Shown: one piece after another, positions 12,098 to 23,348 of the stretch
Layout: each line of letters opens with the position of its first letter
Position numbering within the stretch: position 1 is the first letter of the stretch
Assembly (NCBI RefSeq): GCF_000313135.1
Contig: NW_004457396.1
Coordinates: 11,281 to 74,784, forward strand
Reading direction: 5' to 3'
Source: Acanthamoeba castellanii str. Neff
Taxonomy: Eukaryota > Discosea > Longamoebia > Acanthamoebidae
DNA: 63,504 bases
Notes under the pieces: generated by a model
Database searches by the model: none
Told to the model about the DNA's origin: nothing
What the model saw: only the letters and a program-made list of their open reading frames with translations
Translations under genes and position numbers: made by a program

Positions 12098-15000
12098 ATG
12101 TACGGGCACGTCTTTCTCGCCGTCAAGGTACCCCCGCAGCTTCGTTCTTTCTTCGTTTTCGTTCTTTAATGCCAAAAAAATAGCCCCCACACCTCCTATT
12201 ATTTATTATTTTTTGTTTCTTCTCTCTTCGTTTCTGACAACCCACAAAACAAATAAATAACAAAAACATTATTATTAGGATTGCGTGGTGAGCAAGTTCG
12301 GCGAGGCGGCCTGGCTCAAGATTCTCGCCCTCTCCCGTGCCGCTCCGGCCGGCGGGGGCGAGTTCATCGCCATGCAGGCCTACGACGACAAAGGCCTCTA
12401 CGACGTCGTCGCTGCCGCCTGCAAGGTACTGTACCAGTCGTTCACGACCTTTCCTCACTTCCCACCTTCGTTCTGGTTCACCTTCTTCTTTCTTCTCGCG
12501 TGCTCAACCTCTCGCGGGCGCTGACTTGACGTCGGATCCGTGGGTGCAGGTGCTGAACGTGACCGCCGAGACCGTGCTGGAGATCGCCGGTCGCCACTTC
12601 ATCGCCTACACGCACAAGAAGACGGCCCACGGCCAGCTGCTGGAGCTGATGGGCAACAACCCCATCGACATCCTGTGCAACATCAACAAGCTCCACGCCC
12701 ACCTCCTCAAAGTGGCCCATTTCCCCGAGGTCCGTTCCACCCACGCCCTCACTTGGCTCTCTATGTCTGCTCTACTCCGATTGAAGAAACGGGCCACGTG
12801 AGGCTCACCGCGTTTGTGGTGCACTCGCCTCGACGCGCAGATCGCATCGCCCACCTTTCGTTGCACCAACAAGAAGGCCAACAGTGTGCGTCTGCACTAC
12901 ACGCCGGGCAAGGAGTCGCGAGTCGGGCTGGCGCCCTTCGTCAACGGTACGCGCACACCCGGGTCGCATCTCGGTGCACTCCTCGCGATGTAGCCAAGCA
13001 GGTTCTGACCACGCGCACGCCGCTGGGCTGCTTCTGCTGAAGCACAGGCGCGATTCGGGGTCTCGTGGAGGACATGCTCAAGTGCACCGACGTCACCGTA
13101 GAACAGATTAAGAGCCGGGAGAAGCACCAGACCGACGTCTTCCTCATCACCTGGGCCTCGCCTGCGGTACGTGCCTCTGTACACTCACCTCATAACCTAC
13201 CTTATTTTCCTATTTCTATTACTTTGAAAATGTAATGGTTATTATAATACGTTTGATAGGTGATTGGAACATTTTCTTTAAGCTCCCTAATATCTCTTTG
13301 CTTACTTATTATTGTGTTGGTGCGCTCAGAGATCCGACGCGGACGAGGACAGCCCATCGACAGAGCTTTCGACCCTGATCGACGACCTCATGCCGGTCAA
13401 GTACGGACTTAGCGCCAAGGGCGTATCCCGCCTCTTCCCCTTCCACGTCGCCTTCGACAAGGAGTGCAACATCGTCCAAGCTGGCGCCGTGCGTTTGAAC
13501 CCCGACATATTTTTATTTTATTTTATTTTATTGAAATTATTCTTATATTTTATATTATTTAATTATTCTTATATTTCCTTATTTTTTGATTTATTAATAT
13601 TTCTTTAATTATTCGTTTTTATGTGGTGTGCAGTCGTTGCAAAAGGTGGTGCCAATGGAGCAGGGTGACCCAATGTCGCAGCACTTCGCCATCAAGGACC
13701 CCGACACCTGCGCCTTCCCTCAATTCCGCGCCATCCACTCCAAGCGAAAGCACACCCCGTTCACCCTCGTCCACCAGTACGACGACCAAAAGCAGCTCCT
13801 GCTATGCGGTGAGGTGCGCACGACACGACACACATCACCCTACTCGCACACGTACGACACACACGTACGACACAACCACTAAGCTCAGGATACAATGCGC
13901 AGATGGTGTGGTACAAGGCCAAGTCGGTGATGGTCTTTGCGTGCAGCCCCGTCCTGCAGACCCTGGAGGAAGCCAAATATTTTGGCATCGACATCTCCGA
14001 CTTTGCGCTGTGCGACCAGGCCCAGGCGCACCTCCTCATTCAGCATGCTCAGTCGGTACCGCCCGCGCGGCTCTGTGCGTGAGCGTGAGCGTGAGCGTGA
14101 GCGTGTGCGTGTGCGTGTGCGTGTGCGGCCGTGCTAACTATGTGTGGAATGCAGACGAAGGAAAAGGAGGACGGGGGTGCTGGAGCGGCGGCCAAAGAGG
14201 ACTCGAGCCCCAGCAGCAAAGACGAGGGCAGCGGAAGCCGAGGAGACAGGAAAGCCGGACTCCTCCGCTCCTTCTTCATGCCGCCAGTATCGCCGCGTAA
14301 GAAGGAGAGCACCCACCCTCTCAAGATGTCGAGCGATAGCAACGGCCACGACTTCAGCCTCGACTCCAGAACTCCTCCTGATGGTATGTGCGTTTATATT
14401 TGCGGTGTGCGGGTGTGCGGGTGTGTGTGTGTGTGGTGTGAGCGGTGAGATGGGTTGCTGACATACAATGTTCGATCGCTGCTGGGCGTTACAGCGTGTC
14501 CGCTGCATGTGCCACGACTCAACCTGGGCGATAAGAAGCGGAGCAACCGTACGCTCAAGTTCATGCTCGACTCACAGACCCCGCCGGCCTCGGCCACCAC
14601 CGCCCCCGAAAAGAAAACCTGTCCTCCTCCCAAACCCGCTCCAATCATTCGCAATCGCGTCTACCACGCCTTCAGCGAGGTACGCACCTGCCCCCCATTA
14701 GTCGCTCTTCATTTTTTTTTGTTTTTCGCTTTTTCGTCGTTCTTCGTTCTTTGCTCTTCGTTCTTCGCTATTTGCTCAATCTGCACAACGTTGCCGTAGG
14801 CACTGCTGTCGGATTCGTGGGACCGGTTCATCTTCATTCGCACGCTCCTCAATTCGGTGCTCATGCAAGAGGGCGGCGAAGAAATGAGGAAGGTGTTCGA
14901 AGGCGTGGTCCGATTGAATCGCGATGCGGGCAAGATTCGCCACCTTCTTGAGTGCACTCTCGCCGCCGACATCAAGGCTCACAACCAAGGTACACCCGCA

Positions 15001-16607
15001 CGCCATCGCAATCGCACACGACCGCACACGTTGCATAGACGCTGGAAATGTCTCACCTATTTCGGCGTTCAGAGGAGATGGCCCTGTTGTTCCGCGGCGA
15101 AAGCGTCGGTGTGCGGCTGTGGAGCACCTTCATGGGCCAGGAGGCCAACGAGTACCGATTATATTGCTCGCAGCCCCTGTTCCAGGCCGTGGAGGCCTTG
15201 GACCGGCCCCTCGAGGTAATTTTAATCTTTATGATAATTATTATTAGCAGCATTATGTAGTGTTAATTTATTATTTTATTTATTTGTTTACGCATCTGTG
15301 TGTCTGTGCATGTGCGGTGTGTTGCGTGATAGATGCACCCTGGGCGAGTTACGAGCGACACGGAGAGAGACGCGAACGCCAAGAAGCTCATCGGCCTGGC
15401 GCAGACCTTCCTCGACCACGTCTGCGCATCAGCCGAGTTCTGCCCCGTGTACGGCCTCCTCACATTCCTTCATTCCTCTGTGCCCTGCCAGGCCGAGACC
15501 CTCACGCGGGTGGTTGACCTGTGGGTCGGTCGGTCGTGGGTGCTTCAGTGGCGTGCGGACGGTGATGCGGGCGGCGAGCCTGGAGGTGCGAGATCGGTGG
15601 CCGCACCTGCAGTGGAGGGCCATCGCCAGCCTTCTCTTCCTCCGCTTCCTCTCGCCCGGCATCGTCAACCCTGCCGCCATCGGCCAAGGTCCGTTCTTCT
15701 CTCCTCCCCTCGTGTGTTCTCGTGCGTGCGTGCGCGCGTCTGGACTAGGTCTAGGTCTTAAGCACACCTCCGCTGTTGTGGTACGTGCGTGCAGAGGTCA
15801 AAGAGGGCACACCGCGTACGCTGTTGCTCGTGTCCAAGATGGTCAACAACCTCATGAACGAGGTGGCCTTCGGCGACAAGGAGCCCTTCATGCTGCCCCT
15901 CAACAGCTTCCTCAACCATCAGAACAAGGAGGCCGTCCAGCGCTTCGTTCAAAACCTCACCGTACGCTTTCCCTTTCGTCCCCCTAATGTCTTTTTTATA
16001 ATCAATATAATAATTCTACCCATTTTTCTTTTTTTAATAATTAATATAATAATTCTAATAATTAATATAATAATTCTACCCATTTTTCTTTTTTAATTTC
16101 TTGACGTTGGCGTGATCACGCGGAAGCAATGTAACCGCGGTGATCGGTACACTTATTTTTGAAACGGAAACGGTGCAGGACGAGGAGGCGATCGCGGGCG
16201 CTGCGTCAACTCGCGGGGCAGTCGGGCAGGCCGCTTCAGCGGCAGATGCCGGCGGTGGCGCGCCGGACGAAGCGGTCGGCGGCTACCGAACGTCGATGGC
16301 CGTCGACGCCATCAGGGAGGCCCTGCTGCGCCACCACGACGCCATGTGGACCAGCGCTAAGGAGCATCCCTCCATCGTACGCCTTATCTCTCTTTCGTTC
16401 TCTCTTTTCCTCCTTTGTCTCCGACCGTGCGTTGTTGCTTTGGGGGTGGATCGTTTATGACGTTTCCATTAGCCCGAGACCTGTGTGTGTGGTCGCCCGG
16501 TAATCTGACCTGGAACACACCACACACGCCCAAACGTCACACAGGAGGCCAAGCTGCGCCGGCTCCTCACCGTCGCGCTCTGCGATATGCCCACCGAGTA
16601 CTGTTGA
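12098..16607 (+). CDS. H-NOX/HNOBA/RasGAP fusion protein, copy 1
   Basis: Seventeen exons sum to 2505 bases, in frame throughout, for 834 residues. Junctions include 12098-12127, 12279-12425, 12550-12729, 12841-12946, 13048-13166 and the last at 16545-16607. Residues 1-195 are an H-NOX domain: start MYGHVFLAVKD, then YDDKGLYDVVAAACKVLN as in guanylate cyclase beta, proximal heme ligand His108 in KLHAHLLK, then SPTFRCT and LHYTPGKESR. An HNOBA (PAS-like) domain follows (SRLFPFHVAFDKECNIVQAG ... IDISDFALCDQAQAHLL). A Ser/Lys-rich linker leads to a RasGAP domain at about 495-750, with arginine finger Arg567 in LLFRGES, FLRFLSPGIVNP (about 676-687), NNLMNEV and FGDKEPFM. RasGAPs speed GTP hydrolysis by Ras. 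Here a heme gas sensor sits where it could control that activity. No cyclase domain is present. A paralogue follows directly. Confidence 0.92.
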
Positions 16608-16971
16608 TGCCCTTGGTCAGGTCCTGCAGGTCATCGGTGGCGGTCAGGGATTGTCTTTGTGTAGGATATCCGTGTATAGATATTTAAAGTATTCCCACAA
16701 TGATTGGGCTGATGACGCGCAGGTGACAGACCGCAGTGACGTTGCGCCAGGTGCGTTAAAGCAACCAGACAGGAAGACCAGCTCAAACACTTTTTTCTCC
16801 GGCTGGCCAAGCTTGCCCACCACACCCCGGAGCGAGCGTACCGGCCCTTGTTCTTCTGTACGCGTGCGTGAAACATCTCCCACACACAACCGCCACGCAG
16901 AGCCAACCAGAAGAACAAAGGCGCCTTCTTGAAAGAAAGTAGAAGAGCGTCGAGAACGTTACCTTCACAAG
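16608..16971. other. Spacer between the two H-NOX/RasGAP genes
   Basis: 364 bases with no convincing exon. It presumably holds the 3' end of copy 1 and the promoter of copy 2. Confidence 0.4.
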
Positions 16972-19900
16972 ATGCACGGCATAATTATGCTCACCGTGAA
17001 GGTATCGACGTACACCACTCCCTTGCTTCTTTCTCTCACACTCGGGTTATAACTTGGGCACCACAACTTATCGGACAAACATGCGCTAAAATAAGTAGTT
17101 CTTTTTTATTCTAATTATCTGTGTCCTCAACTCACCTTTAGGAATATTATCTAAAATATCAAAAAACAAATGAAAAGGACCACAGCTACAACGGCCAAGT
17201 AGCTAACTTCCAACCGATGCGCCGGCACAGGACTTGGTGGTGACCAAGTTCGGAGAGAAAGCGTGGGTTCAGATGTGCGGCCAGGCCAAGTGCGCGACGG
17301 ACTTTGTGTCGAACCAGCCCTACGACGACGCGATCGTGTACGACCTGGTCAAGGCCGGCAGCGCCCTGCTCAAAGCCAAGCCGGAGGACCTGCTCGAGCA
17401 GGTGGGCTACTGGTTCATCGTCTACCTCCACAAGAAGACCGTACGTTCTTCTTGCACCTCACAATAAGCTTTTAACTCCGATTGCGATTAGCCTGGGTGC
17501 GGGTTAACCCGTTACGATTGTAACGTGCACGGCTGATGCGTTTGTTGTGTTGCATGTACACGCGCGCGTCGTGTGCGTGCAGTCATATGGCCAGCTTCTG
17601 GAGATGATCGGCAGCGATCTCGGCGAAGTGCTTTCACAGATCAACAAGCTGCACGCACACCTGCTCAAGGTGGCCCATTTCCCCACGGTGCGGCACTCAT
17701 CTTTACCAGCTATGTCGTCGTCTTCTTCTTCTATGTACAGAACTGAGCTCTCACTGCTCGCGCGGGTGGCAAATGTCAGATCATGTCGCCCACCTTCAAG
17801 GTGACCCACAGAAAAGGCAACAGCATGCGCCTGCATTACACACCGGGCAAAGAGTCGCGACAAGGCCTCTCGCCACTCGTCGTCGGTACGCGCTTCATCT
17901 TGCCACGCACCACCGCACGTAATACACAACACGTGAGTCTCATCGTTGAGAGGAATCAGGCTTGGTTAAGGGATTAGGTGCTGAGCTGCTGAAGCTCAAG
18001 GAGGTGACCGTCACCCAGATCAAAACCAAGGAGGCCGACGGCATCGACGTCCTCTTCGTCGAGTGGAAAACCGACACCGTAAGTCTTCGTTCTTTTTCGT
18101 TCTTTGTGCCTTTCCCGATGGTGGCACTCACCCTGGGACCGCGGCCCGGACATAGGAGGGGGACGGCCACGAGGCCGGGGCGTCGGAGAGCACGACCACT
18201 GCGACCCAGAAGGCGCCACTAAAGCACGGGCTCAACGCCAAGTCGCTCGGTCGACTATTCCCGTTCCACATCATGTTCGACAAGGAGTGCAACATCGTCC
18301 AGGCCGGACCTGTAAGCCTCTCCTTTGGCCTTTCCAACGACCAGCACATAATGTTGAACTTCTTGTCGTGTGTGCCGTGTGTGCCGTGTGTGTCGTGTGA
18401 TGTGTGTTGTGTGCATGTAGGCGCTGCAACGAATTGTGCCGCTTGAGACGGGCGACGCCATGTCGCAGTTCTTCACCATTAAGGAGCCCGAAGCTTGTGC
18501 TTTTCCCAATTTTAAGACCATCTACTCGCACCGCAAGCTGTCTCCCTTCACCCTTGGGCACGCCTACGACGACGACACCACTTTCCTTCTCCACGGCGAG
18601 GTACTCACCCGTATAATCGCACACGCACCACGCACACACCGCACACACCGCACCTATTGCAAGCACACCACCCACCGCACGCGCAAACGATGAGTGCAGA
18701 TGGTGTGGTGCCAAGGCAAGCAAACCGTCTGCTTCGCCTGTTCGCCCGTGCTCAACTCGATAGAGGAAGCCCGCTATTTCGGCATCGACATGTCCGACTT
18801 CCCCCTCTGCGACCAGGCCCAGGCTCGCCTTATGACCGCTCACGCAGCCGTACGCCTTCTCTCTTTGCTCTCTCGCATGCGAAGAACGAAAACGAAAGCG
18901 AAGCAAAGAGCGAAAGCGGAAAGAACGAAAAGCGACAGGCGAATTAATTGATTTCATTCTTTTCAATTCAGGCGGCCTACAAACCGACCGACTCAGAGTC
19001 CGTGGCGCCAGAGTCGAATGGGAATTGCGGCGGAAGTACAATCGTCAGCAGCGACAAGGCCGAGAGAGCGAGGGGCACGAGCGGCAGCGGGCGGATCTTC
19101 AAGACCCTCTTCGGCCCGAGCCCCAGCAAGACCCGCAAAAACCGAGGAGGAGACGAGGAAGAGCCCTGGCGCATCAAGAGCAAGCCGCACTCGGCCGATT
19201 GTCCGGCCGTGACCGAGACCTGCCCACTCGCGGGTACGATCTCAGCTCTCTCTCTTTTTTTTTCGTGCTTCTTTCTTACAACACGCGACACGCGACACTC
19301 CTGAAAACACGCGACTCACAACACAATAGCAATGGCTCCGCCCGCTGGCTCGTTCGATTCGGTCAGCGCAAGTGGCAGAGCCACCAAGCTCCCGACGACC
19401 ACATCGCTCGATTCGATCCCCGCGGTTACCAAAGGCACCAAGATCCGATTCCCGATCGGCTCTGAGCAGGGTACCAAATCGCACACACGGCACGCACGCA
19501 TTCGCACACGACGCACACGCACCCACACGCACGCACATGTACAATCGCACGCATACGCACACAGGCGCTCACAAAATGCGTGGACAGAGCTCATCAACAA
19601 CGAGCGGCTTCGGCGCGGCCGCACCGGGTCCAATATTACCGCCGGCGCCCGGTCAGCCGAGGGCTCGCCCCGCCAATCCCTGGGCTCTGCCACGTCATCA
19701 TCGTCATCATCGGCTGTCCACTCGTTCGAGTGCGGCGCCGCCCCCATCGTTCGGGGGGCGCACGCCGGAGCCGAACGACTGCTCCACGTCTTCACCGAGA
19801 CCCTGCTCGAGGACTCCTGGGACGACTTTCCGCTGATGCGGACCATGCTCGAGCTCGACATGGCCTCAGCTGCACCGCGCGGCCACGAGCACCCGCTGAG

Positions 19901-21270
19901 CGAGGCCATCGTCAGCTTCTACACAATCAAGGGCAAGTCGCAGCACCTCCTCACCTCCTCTTTCATCGATCAGATCGCCGCGAGCCCTCGAGGTACCGCG
20001 TTTGAGTGCGTGTGCGTGTGCGTGTGCGTGTGCGTGTGCGTGTGCGTGTGCGGTTTTCTCAACTTTTTTGTTGCGCGCAGAGGAGAGTGCGGTGCTTTTC
20101 CGGGAGGAGAGCATTGCGGTGCGGCTGTTCAAGGCCTTCATTCACCAGCAGGCGGCGCACTACATCGACTACTGCATCGGCAACCTCATCACCACCGTCA
20201 ACGCGCTCGAGAAGCCCCTCGAGGTGCGCCTTGCTCACCACCCCACTTTCTAGGCCTGCGCTGTGTCCGACTCGTACGACTCACACGCACACCGAACACA
20301 CCGCACACGCACACATATTTGATCAAACAAGATTGATCCAAGGAATGCGTCGACAGCGGAGGTGGCCAAAAATGCCAAGCAGCTTCTTGTGATCGCGCAG
20401 GAGTTCCTCGAGCATGTGTGCAAGTCCTCCTCGCAGTGTCCGGCGTACGCACACGATCTCCCTGCCATCACCACCCACCGCCCACCACCAGCGTCATCAG
20501 CATCATCGCCAAATGTCATCTCCATCGTCACCATTGTCATCATTGTCATTGTCGTCATCGAAGAAGTCTACTCACGCATCTCTCCCATCTCGCAGGCCCG
20601 TGCGCCGGATACTGAGAATCGTGGGCCGGGAGGTGGGCAAGCGGTGGTCGGAAATGAACTTGCAGGCCATCGCCAACCTAATCTTCCTCCGCTTCCTCTC
20701 CCCGGCCATCGTCTCGCCTCATCGAGGTACCTCTCCCGCCCGAGCTTCGTTTTCGTTCTTTCTTTCTCCGCATTTTGTCTTTCGCTCTCCGCTCTTCATT
20801 TTACTGACCGAGAGGCCTCAGGCAAGACGACGAGTCAGCGGACGTTGATGCTCATCACTAAGCTGCTCAACAACCTCATGAACAACGTTGAGTTCGGGGA
20901 GAAGGAGTCCTACATGACCTCGCTCAATCCATTCATCTCGCCCGACAACCTGCTACTCGTCCAGCAGTTCATGCAAGAGCTTGTGGTACAGTGCTTGCAA
21001 CACCCTTCCAGCCACGCAATTGATTGTTTCGTCTGACCGCACACGCACACGCACACGATCGATGGTTAGTCCGAGGAATCAATCATTGCTGCAGCGGCGG
21101 AGGCGAACGAGATGCACAGCAAACGCGGAGCGAGCGACAGCGCAGAGTTCAGCGAGCGATATCGGCTGCTGGCAGCACTGGATGAGATCAAGCGGTCCCT
21201 CCTCCAGCTGCTCCCTGCACTCTACACCTCGGCCGCCGCCAAGCCCAAGCTGGTACTTGCGCTCTTTTGA
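16972..21270 (+). CDS. H-NOX/HNOBA/RasGAP fusion protein, copy 2
   Basis: Sixteen exons sum to 2616 bases, in frame, for 871 residues. Ends: first exon 16972-17001, last 21070-21270. The domain order is the same as the upstream gene. H-NOX: MHGIIMLTVKD, YDDAIVYDLVKAG, proximal His104 in KLHAHLLK, SPTFKVT, LHYTPGKESRQGL. HNOBA: GRLFPFHIMFDKECNIVQAG ... IDMSDFPLCDQAQARL. The linker is longer, Ser/Arg-rich. RasGAP: HVFTETLLEDSWDDFPLM, arginine finger Arg629 in VLFREES, LEIDPRNAS, FLRFLSPAIVSP (about 737-748), NNLMNNVEFGEKESYM. Copy 2 has one exon (17231-17440) where copy 1 has two, so intron positions have diverged. Both catalytic signatures are intact, arguing against decay. The short acidic C-terminal exon ends KPKLVLALF. 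Confidence 0.92.
20006..20052. repeat. (GTGTGC)n microsatellite in intron
   Basis: Hexanucleotide tract in the intron before the arginine-finger exon of copy 2. Similar GTGTGC runs occur at 14080-14130 in copy 1. Confidence 0.8.
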
Positions 21271-21289
21271 GTAGGGTGGTGTGTGTTGA

Positions 21290-23240
21290 GGTTCTTATCT
21301 GATTTCCCCCATCCACACAACAGCAACAAGTGCTCCAGAAGTTGGTGTCTGTCTTCCTGTGTGAACTCCCAACTGAAGTTGCATACTGAGGGACTACAGC
21401 CCAACCAACCATACCTGACTGGTAAGATGCAAAGTGAAAAATCTGGTTGGGAGGTTCTTGAGGTGCACCCATGGGCACTGCACCCTTTAGACACTCACAG
21501 GTGGGTTGGATGGTTGAAACAAGAGCCTCATGAGCTTCAAAGATGTCTGCCCACTCACTGAGCTCAGATTCAAGAAACAGTGGAGAATGGCAGTTGTCTG
21601 CCAACTTACTGATCACTTCAGGTGGAAATGCTGGGTGAAAGGTGGTAGAAATGGTGATGTAAGAGATAATGTGGGAATGAAGATGATGGTATGATGGTAT
21701 GTTCCTCCTCTGCTCTGTGCAGCAGACAAGGCCAGACAGCCAAGCATGGACCTGAAGGAGGTGTTGGGTGGAGGTGGCCTTCTTTATCTGGGTGGTGAGG
21801 AGGAGACTGGCAGCTACAAGGGGTACCCTTTACAACAACACCACACACCCCAGATCCTCCACCACCTTCTTTTTAATATGTCTGGTCAGTGCAGATATGG
21901 GCTGGTGATGATGGTGGAGCTGTTCTTGGCCATCCTGTTGGGTGCCAACTATGCAGCCAAAATTCCTCCCTGGCGACAGGGTCACAGAAGGTAACACACT
22001 CTCATTCCCATATCACCACCAAAGCTTGTCTTTCTTCCTCTTCTTCTTCTCACTCAATGAGTGTGGAATTGTGTGGAATTGCACACAAGAGGCACCTGCT
22101 TGAGACTGTACAGAGCTCTCTTCAGGCAGAAGACAAGGTGCTGGGTTGCCTACCTAATGGCTAGTAGCATGCACAGGTTCTTGAGCTGGAAGACAGGTGC
22201 ATAGGTTGTTGAAATCAATGCCAGCCACCTGGGAGAAACTGCATGCAACCCAGCACACCTTGTACATTCCAAGTGCCTTGAGCTTGAGCACCCAGTAGGC
22301 ACTTGATGTGCCCACCATCAGTGCACACCAGTTGAGATGGCTTGGTGAGAGGGATGAATTCATGAAGTAGGTCATGCTGATTGGTGGTGTGTTGAGTCAC
22401 ACCAGTGTCAGTGACCATAGGCAGATGGACATTGGCCACCAGGGAGAAGACCAAATAGTTGAAGTGCAGTTTATTGTGGATTGTGTTCTGACAATGGTAC
22501 ATCAGGCCCACTGACAATGGCGAAATTGCTGGGCCTTGCAGCAGTGGTGGTTGACTGCACAGTGCTGGATGAGGGTGAGAAGGTTGACCAGCCATATCCT
22601 GACCACAGGGCTGGTGTTGACCCATGTAGAGGATGGCTAGCAACAGTGTGTCATGAGGCCTTGACACAGTCAAGTGCCTTGAGAACAGCTTCAGCCAGGG
22701 TGTTGAACTGAGCTTCAAACACAGGATTAATGGCCTTGAGTGCAGCCAAAAGGATGATGAGTCAGCTCTATTCCAACATCTTGCGCCCTCCAGTCTCAGT
22801 GGCCAGCACACTGACAAGCACCTGAATCCATGCCCAGACTGAGCACACAGTGTTCCCTGGACACAGCAGGTAATTGTCTGGTCACATGATCTGGCTGTGT
22901 GCCCCAACCAGTGTAATATGCCACCCTCATTAAACTGCCACTGGGCTGCTGGGCTGTCAGGCATGGCACCCAGCATGGTGTCACTATAGTCAATGGACAA
23001 CAGAGTTACATCATGATGCACAATGTTGCTTACATGCCCAGGGCCTCACATGCTCATCTTGCCCCAACAACTACAATGCTGGGTCAGCTCACAGCAGCAT
23101 ATCACTGATGTGACTGAAATGGTGATGGACAAGATGAAGACATAGCTGCAGGGAGAACACAGAGAGCAGTGTGGGCTGGTGTCAGCAGAGGGGATGAAGG
23201 TGATGTTGAACTGGTAGCTGAGGACTTGTTGGGCAGTGGT
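21290..23240 (-). mobile_element. Decayed Ty1/copia retrotransposon fragment, CpG-depleted
   Basis: Fragmented minus-strand frames match copia Gag-Pol pieces in the expected order. A protease-like VTDTGVTQHTTN (compare DSGATHHM) lies near 22390, followed by a VLYVPGL-like stretch. A reverse-transcriptase block VFCLKRALYSLKQVP (compare VCKLKKALYGLKQAP) is at about 22130-22080. TSFRSMLGCLAL (compare YRSLVGSLLYLA) is near 21750, and an RNase H-like GRQTPTSGALV near 21340. Frames are broken by stops and shifts, and the protease-RT distance is too short, so the element is deleted internally and inactive. I count only about three CpG in nearly 2 kb. No LTRs were recognised. Confidence 0.75.
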
Positions 23241-23348
23241 TGCACGAAGTGAGGGGGTTGGTAAATGCAAAGACAAACGAGAACTCGCTTGCTCCTTCTC
23301 CATTGGTTCCTTCCTTGAGGTCTCAAGCAATACATATTCTTGACAACC

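Noticed and set aside
12098..21270. Soluble guanylate cyclase genes
   Set aside because: H-NOX and HNOBA are present, but no cyclase catalytic motif follows; RasGAP motifs do.
21188..23021. Intact host protein genes in the copia region (frames of 142 and 268 residues)
   Set aside because: The frames switch between retrotransposon motifs in different phases and are too decayed to be functional genes.
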